This document shows positions 24,433 through 32,584 of a stretch of 50,882 nucleotides of DNA, one piece after another. The position numbers and the translations under genes were made by a program. Source of the DNA: Hyphomicrobiales bacterium (GTDB lineage: Bacteria > Pseudomonadota > Alphaproteobacteria > Rhizobiales > Aestuariivirgaceae); the NCBI GenBank assembly GCA_025363755.1, contig JANYLQ010000058.1:1-50882 (forward strand). The letters run 5' to 3'. Numbering within the stretch: the first letter of the stretch is position 1; each line of letters starts with the position of its first letter. The notes under the pieces are model-generated. The model did not search any database. It was given only the letters and a program-made list of their open reading frames with translations, and had not been told where the DNA came from.

Positions 24433-25574
24433 TAAGACCGCGGCAAGCCAAGCACATGCTCAGCGAGATAAGACAGAATAAGATTTGTCGAGATCGGTGC
24501 CACTTGATAAAGCCGCGTCTCACGGAACTTGCGCTCAATGTCATATTCCTCAGCAAAGCCAAAACCACCATAGGTTTGGATGGCCACATTAGCCGCTTCG
24601 AAAGACGCATCTGCTGCCAACATCTTGGCCATATTGGCTTCAGCGCCGCAATCTTCGCCCGCTTCAAATTTGCGCAACGCCTCTTTCACCATCAAATCGG
24701 CAGCGCGCATATTCGCATAAGACTTGGCGATGGGGAATTGCACACCCTGGTTCTGACCAATGGGCCGCCCGAACACTTCGCGTGATTTGGCATAGGTCGA
24801 AGCCTTCTCAATAAACCAGCGCGCATCGCCCACGCATTCTGCCGCAATCAAAATGCGCTCGGCATTCATGCCCGACAGCACATAGCGAAAGCCCTTGCCC
24901 TCTTCACCAATCAAATTTTCCGCAGGCACTTTGAGATTGTCGAAAAATATTTCTGTAGTCGCATGGTTCATCATCGTGCGAATGGGGCGGATGGTGAGGC
25001 CATTGCCACGCGCCTCGCGCATATCGACAATGAACACGCTCATGCCATCGGTGCGCTTGGCGGCCTTTTCTTTCAACGTGGTGCGCGCCAAGAGGATCAT
25101 CAAATCGGAATGTTCAGCGCGGCTGGTCCAAACCTTTTGGCCATTGATCACATAGTGATCGCCCTCGCGCCGCGCGAAGGTCATGATGGATGTTGTGTCT
25201 GTGCCGCTGGTGGGTTCAGTCACGCCAAAAGCCTGCAACCGCGTTTTGCCGCAAGCCACGCCAGGCAGATATTTCTGCTTCTGCACCGCAGAGCCATGGC
25301 GCAACACCGTGCCCATCACATACATTTGCGCGTGGCAGCTTGCGCCATTGCCACCCGACGCCTGAATTTCCTCAAGGATCGCCGCAGCCCCCGAAAGCGG
25401 CAAACCAACACCGCCATATTCTTCAGGGATCAAAGCCGCTAGAAACCCAGATTCCGTCAGTGCACGGACGAATTCAGACGGATAAGCCATCTCCCGATCC
25501 AGCTTCCGCCAATATTCACCGGGGAAGCCTTCACATAATTTGCGCACTGAAGCGCGAATATCATCATAAGTCAT
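24429..25574 (-). CDS. Acyl-CoA dehydrogenase family protein, catalytic Glu replaced
   Basis: FAD-dependent flavoprotein of 381 residues. The N-terminal helical domain (LIPEEYGGVGLPLSGAA) is followed by the FAD segment QAFGVTEPTSGTDTTSI (about 115-131), GQKVWTSRAEHSDLMI and the C-terminal helical bundle with IQTYGGFGFAEEYDIERKFRETR. After this, where medium-chain enzymes have YEGTSQI with the base Glu, the protein reads YQVAPISTNLIL. The base must come from elsewhere or the chemistry differs. The ending HVLGLPRSY is shared, as I recall, by a distinct subgroup. A gene of this class sits beside the itaconyl-CoA hydratase gene in P. aeruginosa. It is co-operonic with the CoA-transferase. Confidence 0.9.
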   Translation of the reverse strand: MTYDDIRASVRKLCEGFPGEYWRKLDREMAYPSEFVRALTESGFLAALIPEEYGGVGLPLSGAAAILEEIQASGGNGASCHAQMYVMGTVLRHGSAVQKQKYLPGVACGKTRLQAFGVTEPTSGTDTTSIMTFARREGDHYVINGQKVWTSRAEHSDLMILLARTTLKEKAAKRTDGMSVFIVDMREARGNGLTIRPIRTMMNHATTEIFFDNLKVPAENLIGEEGKGFRYVLSGMNAERILIAAECVGDARWFIEKASTYAKSREVFGRPIGQNQGVQFPIAKSYANMRAADLMVKEALRKFEAGEDCGAEANMAKMLAADASFEAANVAIQTYGGFGFAEEYDIERKFRETRLYQVAPISTNLILSYLAEHVLGLPRSY

Positions 25575-25615
25575 GTACGCAGCCTAAACTGCCAAGCATG
25601 ATTTGTGCAACATCG

Positions 25616-27694
25616 TTATCTCTTCCCCGTAATCACATAAGACCCCGTTGCATCCAACACGGCCACCCATTTCGGCTCAATCACTATAGTTGTCGTAACT
25701 TCCTCAATGATGGCTGGCCCCGTGATCTTGGCCCCGGCCCCTAAGCGCTCGCCATCATAGATCGGCGTTTTTGTGGCTTTGCCCGAGGCTTCGAAGATGG
25801 CTTTGCGATAGCCCTTAAGGGCTTTGGCTGCTGTACCGCCCTTGGCGTATTTCGGCAGCTTGGGCTTTTCGATTTTGCCATAGATGGTGGATTCGATGTT
25901 GACAACCTCCACAGCATTGTGGGGTTCGGCATAAGTGTAAAGTTCTTGGTGGCGTTTGTGGAAGGCAGTTTGTAATTTTCCGATAGATTTTTCGTTGATC
26001 TCAAATTTGCCAATATCCACCGTGCATTCGTGCACCTGGCCCACATAGCGCATTTCCATGCTACGCTTGATCTCGATGTCTTTCTTAACAAAGCCGTCGG
26101 CCAACAAATGTTTCATGCCTTGCGTCTCAACCTTCGCAAACAAACTGTTGAGCTTTTTGCAAGATTCCACGTTGTCGAGTTTCGCTGGCGAAGTTGCCAT
26201 ATAATTATATTTCACGTCAGAAATAATTTGACCAAAGGCACAAAGGCCCGACGCAAGTTTTGGCAGGATGATCGTCTCAATGCCCATCTCGCGCGCCAAT
26301 GATGTGATGTGTGCGGCGGTGGCCCCGCCGGCGCCCACCAACACAAAGTCGCGTGGGTCATAACCGCGCTCGACCGACACGCGCCTGATGCCATTGACCA
26401 TGTTGTTGTTGACGATCGTGAACATGCCATAAGCGGCACGCTCCACAGACATGCCCAATTTGGTCGCCACTTTTTTCACCGCAGCCGTTGCCTTGGCCAC
26501 ATCGAGCGGCAGCTTGCCGCCAAGCAATCCTTCAGGATTGAGATAACCCAACACCAAGTTTGCATCCGATGTGGTGGCTTCGGTGCCGCCTTGGCCATAG
26601 CAGGCGGGGCCAGGTTCAGAACCTGCAGATTGCGGGCCCACTTGCAATATGCCGTGCGCATCAATCCAGCCAATCGAGCCGCCACCTGCACCCAGCGTTT
26701 CGACCTGAATCATAGGAACTCCAATGCGATAGCGCAAGAAGTCAATGTTCTTGTTGAGATTGGTTTGGCCATCTTTGGTGAGTGTGATGTCAAAAGATGT
26801 GCCACCCATATCAACGGTGATCACATTCCTTTTCTTGAACGGAGCAGACACATAAAGCCCCGCTTGCGGCGCTGAGGCGGGGCCAGAATTGATGGCATAG
26901 ACCGAGCGGTCGGTCATCGCTTGGCCAATGGCGAGACCACCATTAGATTGGAAATAGCGGACCGGCTGTTTGGCCCCCAGAGATTTGAAATAGGCGTCGA
27001 CGGCGGCCACATATTTCCGCATTACAGGAGCGAGATAGGCATTCACCACTGCGGTTGACGTGCGGGTATATTCGCGGATCTGCGGATAGAGTTCACTGCC
27101 CACTGTGAGAATGGCATTCGGCATGATTTCACGCACGATGGCAGCAGCGCGCAATTCATGGGCAGTGTTGAGCACTGACCACACAAATGAAATGGCAACC
27201 GTCTCCACACCTTCTTTCAAGAACAATTCACAAGCCGCACGCACATCTTCCTCATGCATTGCTGTGCGGATTGATCCGTCAGAAATCACACGTTCCCGAA
27301 CCCCACGCCGCAAATAGCGCGGCACCAGCATGGTGGCGGCGGGATATTCGGGGTCATAGCGGAAGCCATCTTCCTTGTGGCCATTGCGGATTTCAATCGA
27401 GTCCTCATGGCCTGCCGTGCAGATCAGCCCGGTCTTGCCACCACGATGGGTGATCAGTGCGTTCAAGCCCACCGTCGTGCCATTGATGCAAAGATCGCAG
27501 TTTGAAACAATATCTGAGGCCGCAACGCCAAAAGCATCGGCGATTAATTTCAAACCATTCTCAATCGCCTTGGTGGGATCAGTTGGTGTAGACAGCGCCT
27601 TGAACAGTTTCACTTTGCCGTTTTTGCGATCAGCAACTACAAAATCAGTGAAAGTGCCGCCAGCATCAATGCCAAGGCGATATTGACTTTTCAT
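25616..27694 (-). CDS. hyuA: Second hydantoinase/oxoprolinase subunit A
   Basis: A 692-residue HyuA-type ATPase subunit opening YRLGIDAGGTFTDFVVADRK. It has INGTTVGLNALITHRGGKTG near residue 70, FQSNGGLAIGQ, ITVDMGGTSFDITLTKDG at about 290 and GAGGGSIGWIDAHG. Its sequence is clearly distinct from the copy at 5.9-8.0 kb, so the pair arose by an old divergence or separate acquisition. Gene order is inverted relative to that pair: here subunit B precedes subunit A, with an ATGA overlap. It is followed after 41 bp by the acyl-CoA dehydrogenase gene. Probable role: ATP-dependent opening of a hydantoin, oxoproline or related lactam, or, in the acetone-carboxylase-like branch, carboxylation. The former is preferred. 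Confidence 0.88.
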   Translation of the reverse strand: MKSQYRLGIDAGGTFTDFVVADRKNGKVKLFKALSTPTDPTKAIENGLKLIADAFGVAASDIVSNCDLCINGTTVGLNALITHRGGKTGLICTAGHEDSIEIRNGHKEDGFRYDPEYPAATMLVPRYLRRGVRERVISDGSIRTAMHEEDVRAACELFLKEGVETVAISFVWSVLNTAHELRAAAIVREIMPNAILTVGSELYPQIREYTRTSTAVVNAYLAPVMRKYVAAVDAYFKSLGAKQPVRYFQSNGGLAIGQAMTDRSVYAINSGPASAPQAGLYVSAPFKKRNVITVDMGGTSFDITLTKDGQTNLNKNIDFLRYRIGVPMIQVETLGAGGGSIGWIDAHGILQVGPQSAGSEPGPACYGQGGTEATTSDANLVLGYLNPEGLLGGKLPLDVAKATAAVKKVATKLGMSVERAAYGMFTIVNNNMVNGIRRVSVERGYDPRDFVLVGAGGATAAHITSLAREMGIETIILPKLASGLCAFGQIISDVKYNYMATSPAKLDNVESCKKLNSLFAKVETQGMKHLLADGFVKKDIEIKRSMEMRYVGQVHECTVDIGKFEINEKSIGKLQTAFHKRHQELYTYAEPHNAVEVVNIESTIYGKIEKPKLPKYAKGGTAAKALKGYRKAIFEASGKATKTPIYDGERLGAGAKITGPAIIEEVTTTIVIEPKWVAVLDATGSYVITGKR

Positions 27695-29451
27695 ATTGGC
27701 AACCCGGCGCGCAATTGTTGGGTCGCTGCGTCATCAATATGCAAAACCGCATTCAGCACCACGCCATAATCTCGGCGAGCGCCCTCAAGCGAAACCAAGC
27801 CATTCTTCACATCCCACACCACCTTTTCGATTGGCCGCTCGAAGGGATTGCCATAGCCACCACCGCCCGGATTTTTATTGGTGATGGTTTGACCGGGGGA
27901 AATATTTTCCATCACATTGGTGCGAACAACTTCAGTTTTACCGTGGCGCTTGAATTCAACGCGGCCCACTTTTTCATCAACCATGGCAGACACGGCACCT
28001 GCCGCTCCCATAGCTGGAATACGGCGGCCTTCGCCGAAGCCAATGCACAGCATGTCTTTGTCGAGCGGTTCCACTTCCCAGGCGGTTCCCGAACCACCGC
28101 GGAATTTTCCAGCGCCACCTGAGTCTGTCATCAAGCCATATCTGTGAATGATGATGGGATAGGAATATTCGAGAAGTTCCACATCGCCGGATGTGAGCGC
28201 GCCGAAACAACATTCCGGCCCCACCGCATGCCAGCCATCTTGCTGCGGTGTGGCACCGCCACCAGAGATGATGGTGGCCAAAACCATGGTGACAAACTCT
28301 TCATTGCTGCGCGTATCCCAGCCTGCAATGTTCAGCCCATTCGCATGGCCCCAGCTCGCCGCCACTTTTGATGGCATGGCTTTTTCGAAGGCCAGACGCA
28401 CGGCATCGGTCAGGGTTTCCATTGGCGTTGTGGTACAATTCATGTGGGGTGCCGGTTCAGCCGCATTGCATATCGTGCCCTTCGGTCCGAAATCCAGCGA
28501 CACGCAGCGATAGAGCCCCTCATTGTAAGGCGGAGGCAAAGCCGCAAACATCATAAGCCCGAGATAAACCCCAGAATGCGAATTGCCTTCATAGGAATTG
28601 ATGAAGTAAGGAATTTGCGGCGGGCTTTTAATGGCGATGTGACAGGTATCTTTTTTGATCGTTACGGTGGCGGTGATATCAAAATCACCAAAGCCATGGC
28701 CAGCATCTTCCAGAATGGCTGTGCCAGAATAGGTGCCATCGGGCACCGAGGCGATCAGCAAGCGCATATGCTGATCGGCCATATCCAAAAGCTCGTTGAT
28801 GCAGGCATCTACCGCAGGCTTGCCATATTTATCGAGCATCGCCAGCAAATTGCGCTCGCCCACTTGGCAGGCCCCAATTAGCGCATTGAAATCCCCTTCT
28901 TGATCACGCCTGGCCCGCATGTTGGTGAAAATCATATTGAGCACATCTTTTCTCGGCTTGCCCATGTCCCAGATTTTTACGGGCGGAATGCGCAAGCATT
29001 CAGCGTAAATATCTTTGGCAGCGGGGTTATAGCCCGCAGGTACTGGCCCACCAATGTCGGTCAAGTGGCCTTTGCACACTGTCCAATAGACCAACTCACC
29101 CTTGTAAAACACTGGTTTATACATGCAGGTATCAATTGCGTGGCTCCCGCCAAAGGCGGGATCATTATGCAGAATTAAATCGCCATCATGAATATCGCCC
29201 ACAAAAAACTTGGCGACGGATTTCATTGCGGGCATAAGCGAGCCCAAGTGAATTGGAATATCTTGCCCCTGCAGAATCATTTCCGGCTTTGCGTTAAACA
29301 GAGCCGTTGAATAATCATGTGCCAAATTAAACACCGATGAGCGCGCGGTTTTTTCCAACGCCAACGTCATCTCGCGCTGCGTGGTTTCAAGAATGCCCCG
29401 TATCACTGAAAGAGTAATAGGATCAACTTTAGATTTGCGCTTGGCAGCCAT
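27691..29451 (-). CDS. hyuB: Second hydantoinase/oxoprolinase subunit B
   Basis: A 586-residue HyuB-type subunit. A short basic leader AKRKSKVDPITLSVIRGILE starts the fold. LILHNDPAFGGSHAIDTC (about 90-107) and GHLTDIGGPVPAG (about 123-135) carry the His/Asp motifs. GGAGKFRGGSGTAWEVEPL and KNPGGGGYGNPFERP occur near the C-terminus. The start at 29451 is supported by GAGGGAAG six bases upstream. It is the first gene of the large minus-strand array; its promoter must lie in 29452-29604, shared with the divergent dehydrogenase gene. Confidence 0.88.
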   Translation of the reverse strand: MAAKRKSKVDPITLSVIRGILETTQREMTLALEKTARSSVFNLAHDYSTALFNAKPEMILQGQDIPIHLGSLMPAMKSVAKFFVGDIHDGDLILHNDPAFGGSHAIDTCMYKPVFYKGELVYWTVCKGHLTDIGGPVPAGYNPAAKDIYAECLRIPPVKIWDMGKPRKDVLNMIFTNMRARRDQEGDFNALIGACQVGERNLLAMLDKYGKPAVDACINELLDMADQHMRLLIASVPDGTYSGTAILEDAGHGFGDFDITATVTIKKDTCHIAIKSPPQIPYFINSYEGNSHSGVYLGLMMFAALPPPYNEGLYRCVSLDFGPKGTICNAAEPAPHMNCTTTPMETLTDAVRLAFEKAMPSKVAASWGHANGLNIAGWDTRSNEEFVTMVLATIISGGGATPQQDGWHAVGPECCFGALTSGDVELLEYSYPIIIHRYGLMTDSGGAGKFRGGSGTAWEVEPLDKDMLCIGFGEGRRIPAMGAAGAVSAMVDEKVGRVEFKRHGKTEVVRTNVMENISPGQTITNKNPGGGGYGNPFERPIEKVVWDVKNGLVSLEGARRDYGVVLNAVLHIDDAATQQLRAGLPI

Positions 29452-29604
29452 GATCTTCCCTCACTTTATTGAGCAAGGCTAGACTTCAATCGTGCAATCC
29501 GTCTTGGCCGCGTGTGAACGCAGATTTGTCTCTCGGTGAACCCAAACTCATTTGCAAATCAATGGCGATGTGGTTCAAGCTGTCCGGTGAGTTGGGGACA
29601 CATC

Positions 29605-30573
29605 ATGTCAAATCGATCTGAGCAACCGATAAACACTGCGATTGTGGGTACCGGTTTCATTGGCCGCGCCTGGGCCATTTCCTTTGCCCGCGCTGGGGCC
29701 AGTGTTCGCCTGTGGGATCAGGCGGATGGTGCTGCCATTAAAGCCGTCGACTATGTTTCCGGCGTGCTCAATGATCTAGCGCAGAATGATTTGTTGAATG
29801 GGCAAGAACCGACAGCTGTTCTGGCCCGCATCTCAGCAGTTGCGACACTGGAAGAAGCTTTGGCTGATGCCAGCCATGTGCAGGAGAACACGCCTGAAGT
29901 TCTTGAAACTAAAATCAGGGTTTTTCAAATGCTCGACGCCGCAGCGCGGCCCGATGCCGTGTTGGCAAGCTCCACGTCGGCGCTGCTGCCCTCGCACTTC
30001 ACAGAGGGCCTAAAGGGTCGCGGTCGTTGCATTGTGGTGCATCCGATCAACCCACCTTATCTCATTCCGGCAGTGGAAGTCGTACCTACCCCTTGGACAA
30101 CGCCAGAAACCGTCGAACATACGCGTAAGTTCATGGAGTCAGCAGGCCATGCGCCGATCGTGATGAAGAAAGAGCTCGATGGTTTCATCATGAACCGCTT
30201 GCAGGGCGCATTGCTCGAAGAAGCCTTCCGTTTGGTGGCCGATGGCTATGCCAGCGTCGAAGATGTTGATATCGGCTTGCGCGAAGGGCTGGCACTGCGC
30301 TGGTCTTTCATGGGGCCATTTGAGACGATTGATCTCAATGCGCCAGGCGGCATCCGCGACTATTGCGAACGTTACCAAGGTATCTATTCAAACATCTTCC
30401 CGCAGATGCAAAGACGTGTCGATTGGGCAGGTGCTGTGATGGACACGATCGAACCAGAGCGGCGCAAATCATTGCCCGCAGGCGAACTGCAACAGCGCCA
30501 AATCTGGCGCGACAAGCGACTGATGGCCTTGGCCGCCCACAAACGACGCGCTGCGAAAGATATTGGAAAGTAA
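29605..30573 (+). CDS. 3-hydroxyacyl-CoA-dehydrogenase-like enzyme, lambda-crystallin/L-gulonate dehydrogenase type
   Basis: NAD-dependent dehydrogenase of 322 residues. The start at 29605 is supported by GGGGA nearby and directly precedes the domain. The Rossmann motif is INTAIVGTGFIGRAWAISFA (about 9-28), with Asp in RLWDQAD favouring NAD. VQENTPE, STSALLPSHFTEGL, VVHPINPPYLIPAVEVV (about 147-163) and GFIMNRLQGALLEEAFRLV (about 195) are family hallmarks with the catalytic His and Asn. Single-unit proteins of this class oxidise L-gulonate, L-carnitine or 3-hydroxyacids. The xylulokinase-like and Rbs-type genes nearby favour a sugar acid (gulonate to xylulose route); carnitine remains possible. 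Confidence 0.88.
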   Translation: MSNRSEQPINTAIVGTGFIGRAWAISFARAGASVRLWDQADGAAIKAVDYVSGVLNDLAQNDLLNGQEPTAVLARISAVATLEEALADASHVQENTPEVLETKIRVFQMLDAAARPDAVLASSTSALLPSHFTEGLKGRGRCIVVHPINPPYLIPAVEVVPTPWTTPETVEHTRKFMESAGHAPIVMKKELDGFIMNRLQGALLEEAFRLVADGYASVEDVDIGLREGLALRWSFMGPFETIDLNAPGGIRDYCERYQGIYSNIFPQMQRRVDWAGAVMDTIEPERRKSLPAGELQQRQIWRDKRLMALAAHKRRAAKDIGK

Positions 30574-30585
30574 CTTAGCAGACAT

Positions 30586-31551
30586 TTAGTTCTGCTTTAA
30601 CTTCACATAACTTCCTGCCGCAACGGCAGCAATGATAATGGTTCCAACAAGTATATCCCTCACATAACTATCAACACTCAACTGCGTGAGGCCATTGCTC
30701 AATATACCGATGATCAGAACACCCACCAGTGTGTAAAGCACACGGGGTTCGCCATGCCGTCCGATGGTCATGCCAAGAAATACGGCGGCAATTGCATCAA
30801 GCATCAAGCCGCTGCCTTGGGTCGGGTTGGCCGAAGCCACACGAGATGCGTACATTAATCCGGCAATAGCAGCGCCAATGCCTGTGATACAAAAGGCTGC
30901 AAGGCGGGTTCGGCGCACATCAACACCTGCCAACCGCGCAGCTTCGGCATTGCCGCCCATGGCATAGACATGACGCCCGAAGACTAGTTTTTCCAACGTG
31001 AACCAAGTGACGAACAATGACAGCGCTGCGATGATTGTGAGGTTCGGTAGATTTAAAACTTGATCACCGGAGGACCAGATTGGAATACCGCCCTTGGCAA
31101 TGGCGGAGAAGCTGGTGGGAATTGCGCCGCCAAAAATCGTTTTGCCGCCGCTCACCAAAAAGGCTGTGCCGCTAAAGATTGTCATAGTGCCCAGTGTTGC
31201 CACGAAAGGGAGTATCCCCACGTAACTGACCAAAAACCCGTTGAAAGCCCCTCCGAAGATACCCACCAATATGGCGGCAGACACACCGAGTAGAACAGAG
31301 CCTGTGGCCTGGAATATAACTGCGGCTACAATGCCAGCCAAGCTTGCCATCGAACCCACGCTCAAGTCAAAATCACCCATCGCCATCACCACCGTCATGG
31401 CAAAAGCGGTGACAGCAAGCATACTCATTTGCTGTGAGATATTAAGCAAGTTGCGCCCGGTCATGAAGGTGCCTGGCAACATGAACCAAAAGAATGCGAC
31501 TAAGCCAAAGAAACAAAGAAGCGTGCCGTAGGTTTGGATGAACTTCAGCAC
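30586..31551 (-). CDS. Rbs-type ABC sugar permease
   Basis: A 321-residue BPD_transp_2 permease (RbsC/XylH class) with eight to ten hydrophobic segments. Characteristic pieces are MGDFDLSVGSMASLAGIVAA (about 58-77), TLGTMTIFSGTAFLVSGG near 140 and GGNAEAARLAGVDVRRTRLAAF near 200, the coupling loop. SRVASANPTQGSGLMLDAIAAVFLG follows. It lies 15 bp downstream of the matching binding-protein gene and converges with the dehydrogenase gene at a gap of only 12 bp. The RbsA-type double ATPase normally found in such operons is missing from this locus, so the transporter must borrow one or is incomplete. Confidence 0.92.
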   Translation of the reverse strand: MLKFIQTYGTLLCFFGLVAFFWFMLPGTFMTGRNLLNISQQMSMLAVTAFAMTVVMAMGDFDLSVGSMASLAGIVAAVIFQATGSVLLGVSAAILVGIFGGAFNGFLVSYVGILPFVATLGTMTIFSGTAFLVSGGKTIFGGAIPTSFSAIAKGGIPIWSSGDQVLNLPNLTIIAALSLFVTWFTLEKLVFGRHVYAMGGNAEAARLAGVDVRRTRLAAFCITGIGAAIAGLMYASRVASANPTQGSGLMLDAIAAVFLGMTIGRHGEPRVLYTLVGVLIIGILSNGLTQLSVDSYVRDILVGTIIIAAVAAGSYVKLKQN

Positions 31552-31566
31552 GCGAGTTTGAACGGC

Positions 31567-32499
31567 TTATTCGCTAGCGTTTGCAATTGTGATCAACCGA
31601 GTTGGAACATAGATTACACCTTGCTTCATCTCTTCACCGCCCATTTTGCGTTTAACGGCATCAGCTACGGCACTGCCAATGCCTCTAAAATTCTGCGCCA
31701 TCGTTGCTTCAAAGTTTGTGCCTTTGCCAATGGCCGCACGGGCTTCTGGATTGGCATCAATACCAGTTATCACGATGCCCTCACCACTTCGGCCTGCAGC
31801 CTCAATGGCTTGGAGTGCGCCCAGCGCAGGCTGGTCCCATGCCGCCCACACGGCAGAGATTGCGCCCTTATCTGGGTTAGCTGCGAGAATGGCTTCCATC
31901 TTGGCACGACTATCGGCAATGCCGCCATCTTTGACATCTGGTGTCACTCGGTCGAGCACTTTAATGTCAGGATAATTCTTGAAAATCGCATCCGCAATAA
32001 TTCCGCGTTGTTGCACCGGCGGAAATGCTTCAAAAATAAACATGACCACTTTGCCTTTGCCGTTGATGCGGTTGACAACATAAGAAGCAGTGTCGGCGGC
32101 CATGGAATAGCCGTTGCTGGTGACATTGGTCACAAGCAGTGGCGATGCGCCCGCATCCATGCCAAACACGGGAACACCTGCGGTTTTGGCTGCTTCAAGG
32201 CCAGCGGTTACTTGCGATGGATCAACGTTGATCACAATGGCAGCTGGCTTTTGATTGGCGGCATCCTCAAGGCGCGAAATGACAGCGGCGACATCGCCTT
32301 TGGTGTCGACAACATTGACATCCCAGCCATTGGCCTTGGCTTTTTCTTGGAAGGCTTCGACATAAAATTGCGTGCCGGGTTGGGCAAGGTAAGGCGTGAT
32401 CACGGTAATCTTTTCACCGGCAGCAGCGGCTATGCCGCTCATCAATGCCAAAGCGGAAGCTGTTGCGAGGCCTAATAATTTTCTGCGAACCAAATTCAT
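31567..32499 (-). CDS. Rbs-type sugar-binding protein
   Basis: Periplasmic type 1 binding protein of 310 residues from the ATG at 32499, preceded by GAAGGGGATAACATC. The longer frame to 32613 would run into the divergent kinase gene. The signal peptide is NLVRRKLLGLATASALALMS followed by an AAAAG cleavage region near residue 25. The mature part begins KITVITPYLAQPGTQFYVEA. AIVINVDPSQVTAGLEAAK and GVPVFGMDAGASPLLVTNVTS (about 118-138) are the usual hinge and ligand-site segments. It probably binds a pentose, polyol or related sugar. It is divergent from the xylulokinase-like gene with an 85-bp shared regulatory gap. Confidence 0.92.
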   Translation of the reverse strand: MNLVRRKLLGLATASALALMSGIAAAAGEKITVITPYLAQPGTQFYVEAFQEKAKANGWDVNVVDTKGDVAAVISRLEDAANQKPAAIVINVDPSQVTAGLEAAKTAGVPVFGMDAGASPLLVTNVTSNGYSMAADTASYVVNRINGKGKVVMFIFEAFPPVQQRGIIADAIFKNYPDIKVLDRVTPDVKDGGIADSRAKMEAILAANPDKGAISAVWAAWDQPALGALQAIEAAGRSGEGIVITGIDANPEARAAIGKGTNFEATMAQNFRGIGSAVADAVKRKMGGEEMKQGVIYVPTRLITIANASE

Positions 32500-32584
32500 G
32501 ATGTTATCCCCTTCTCTGTTGTGCGCTTTGCTTCGCACGCCTTTTCCGGCACAATAATACTGCACAAAATTTTGAGGCGCGCAA

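Noticed and set aside
30577-30596. Short inverted repeat AGCAGA-N8-TCTGCT in the 12-bp gap between convergent genes
   Set aside because: The stem is only 6 bp and the minus-strand stop codon lies in its loop; too weak to call a bidirectional terminator.
31534-32475. A 313-codon plus-strand frame antisense to the sugar-binding protein gene
   Set aside because: The minus-strand frame encodes a clear binding protein with signal peptide; the antisense frame is rich in His and Cys and matches nothing.
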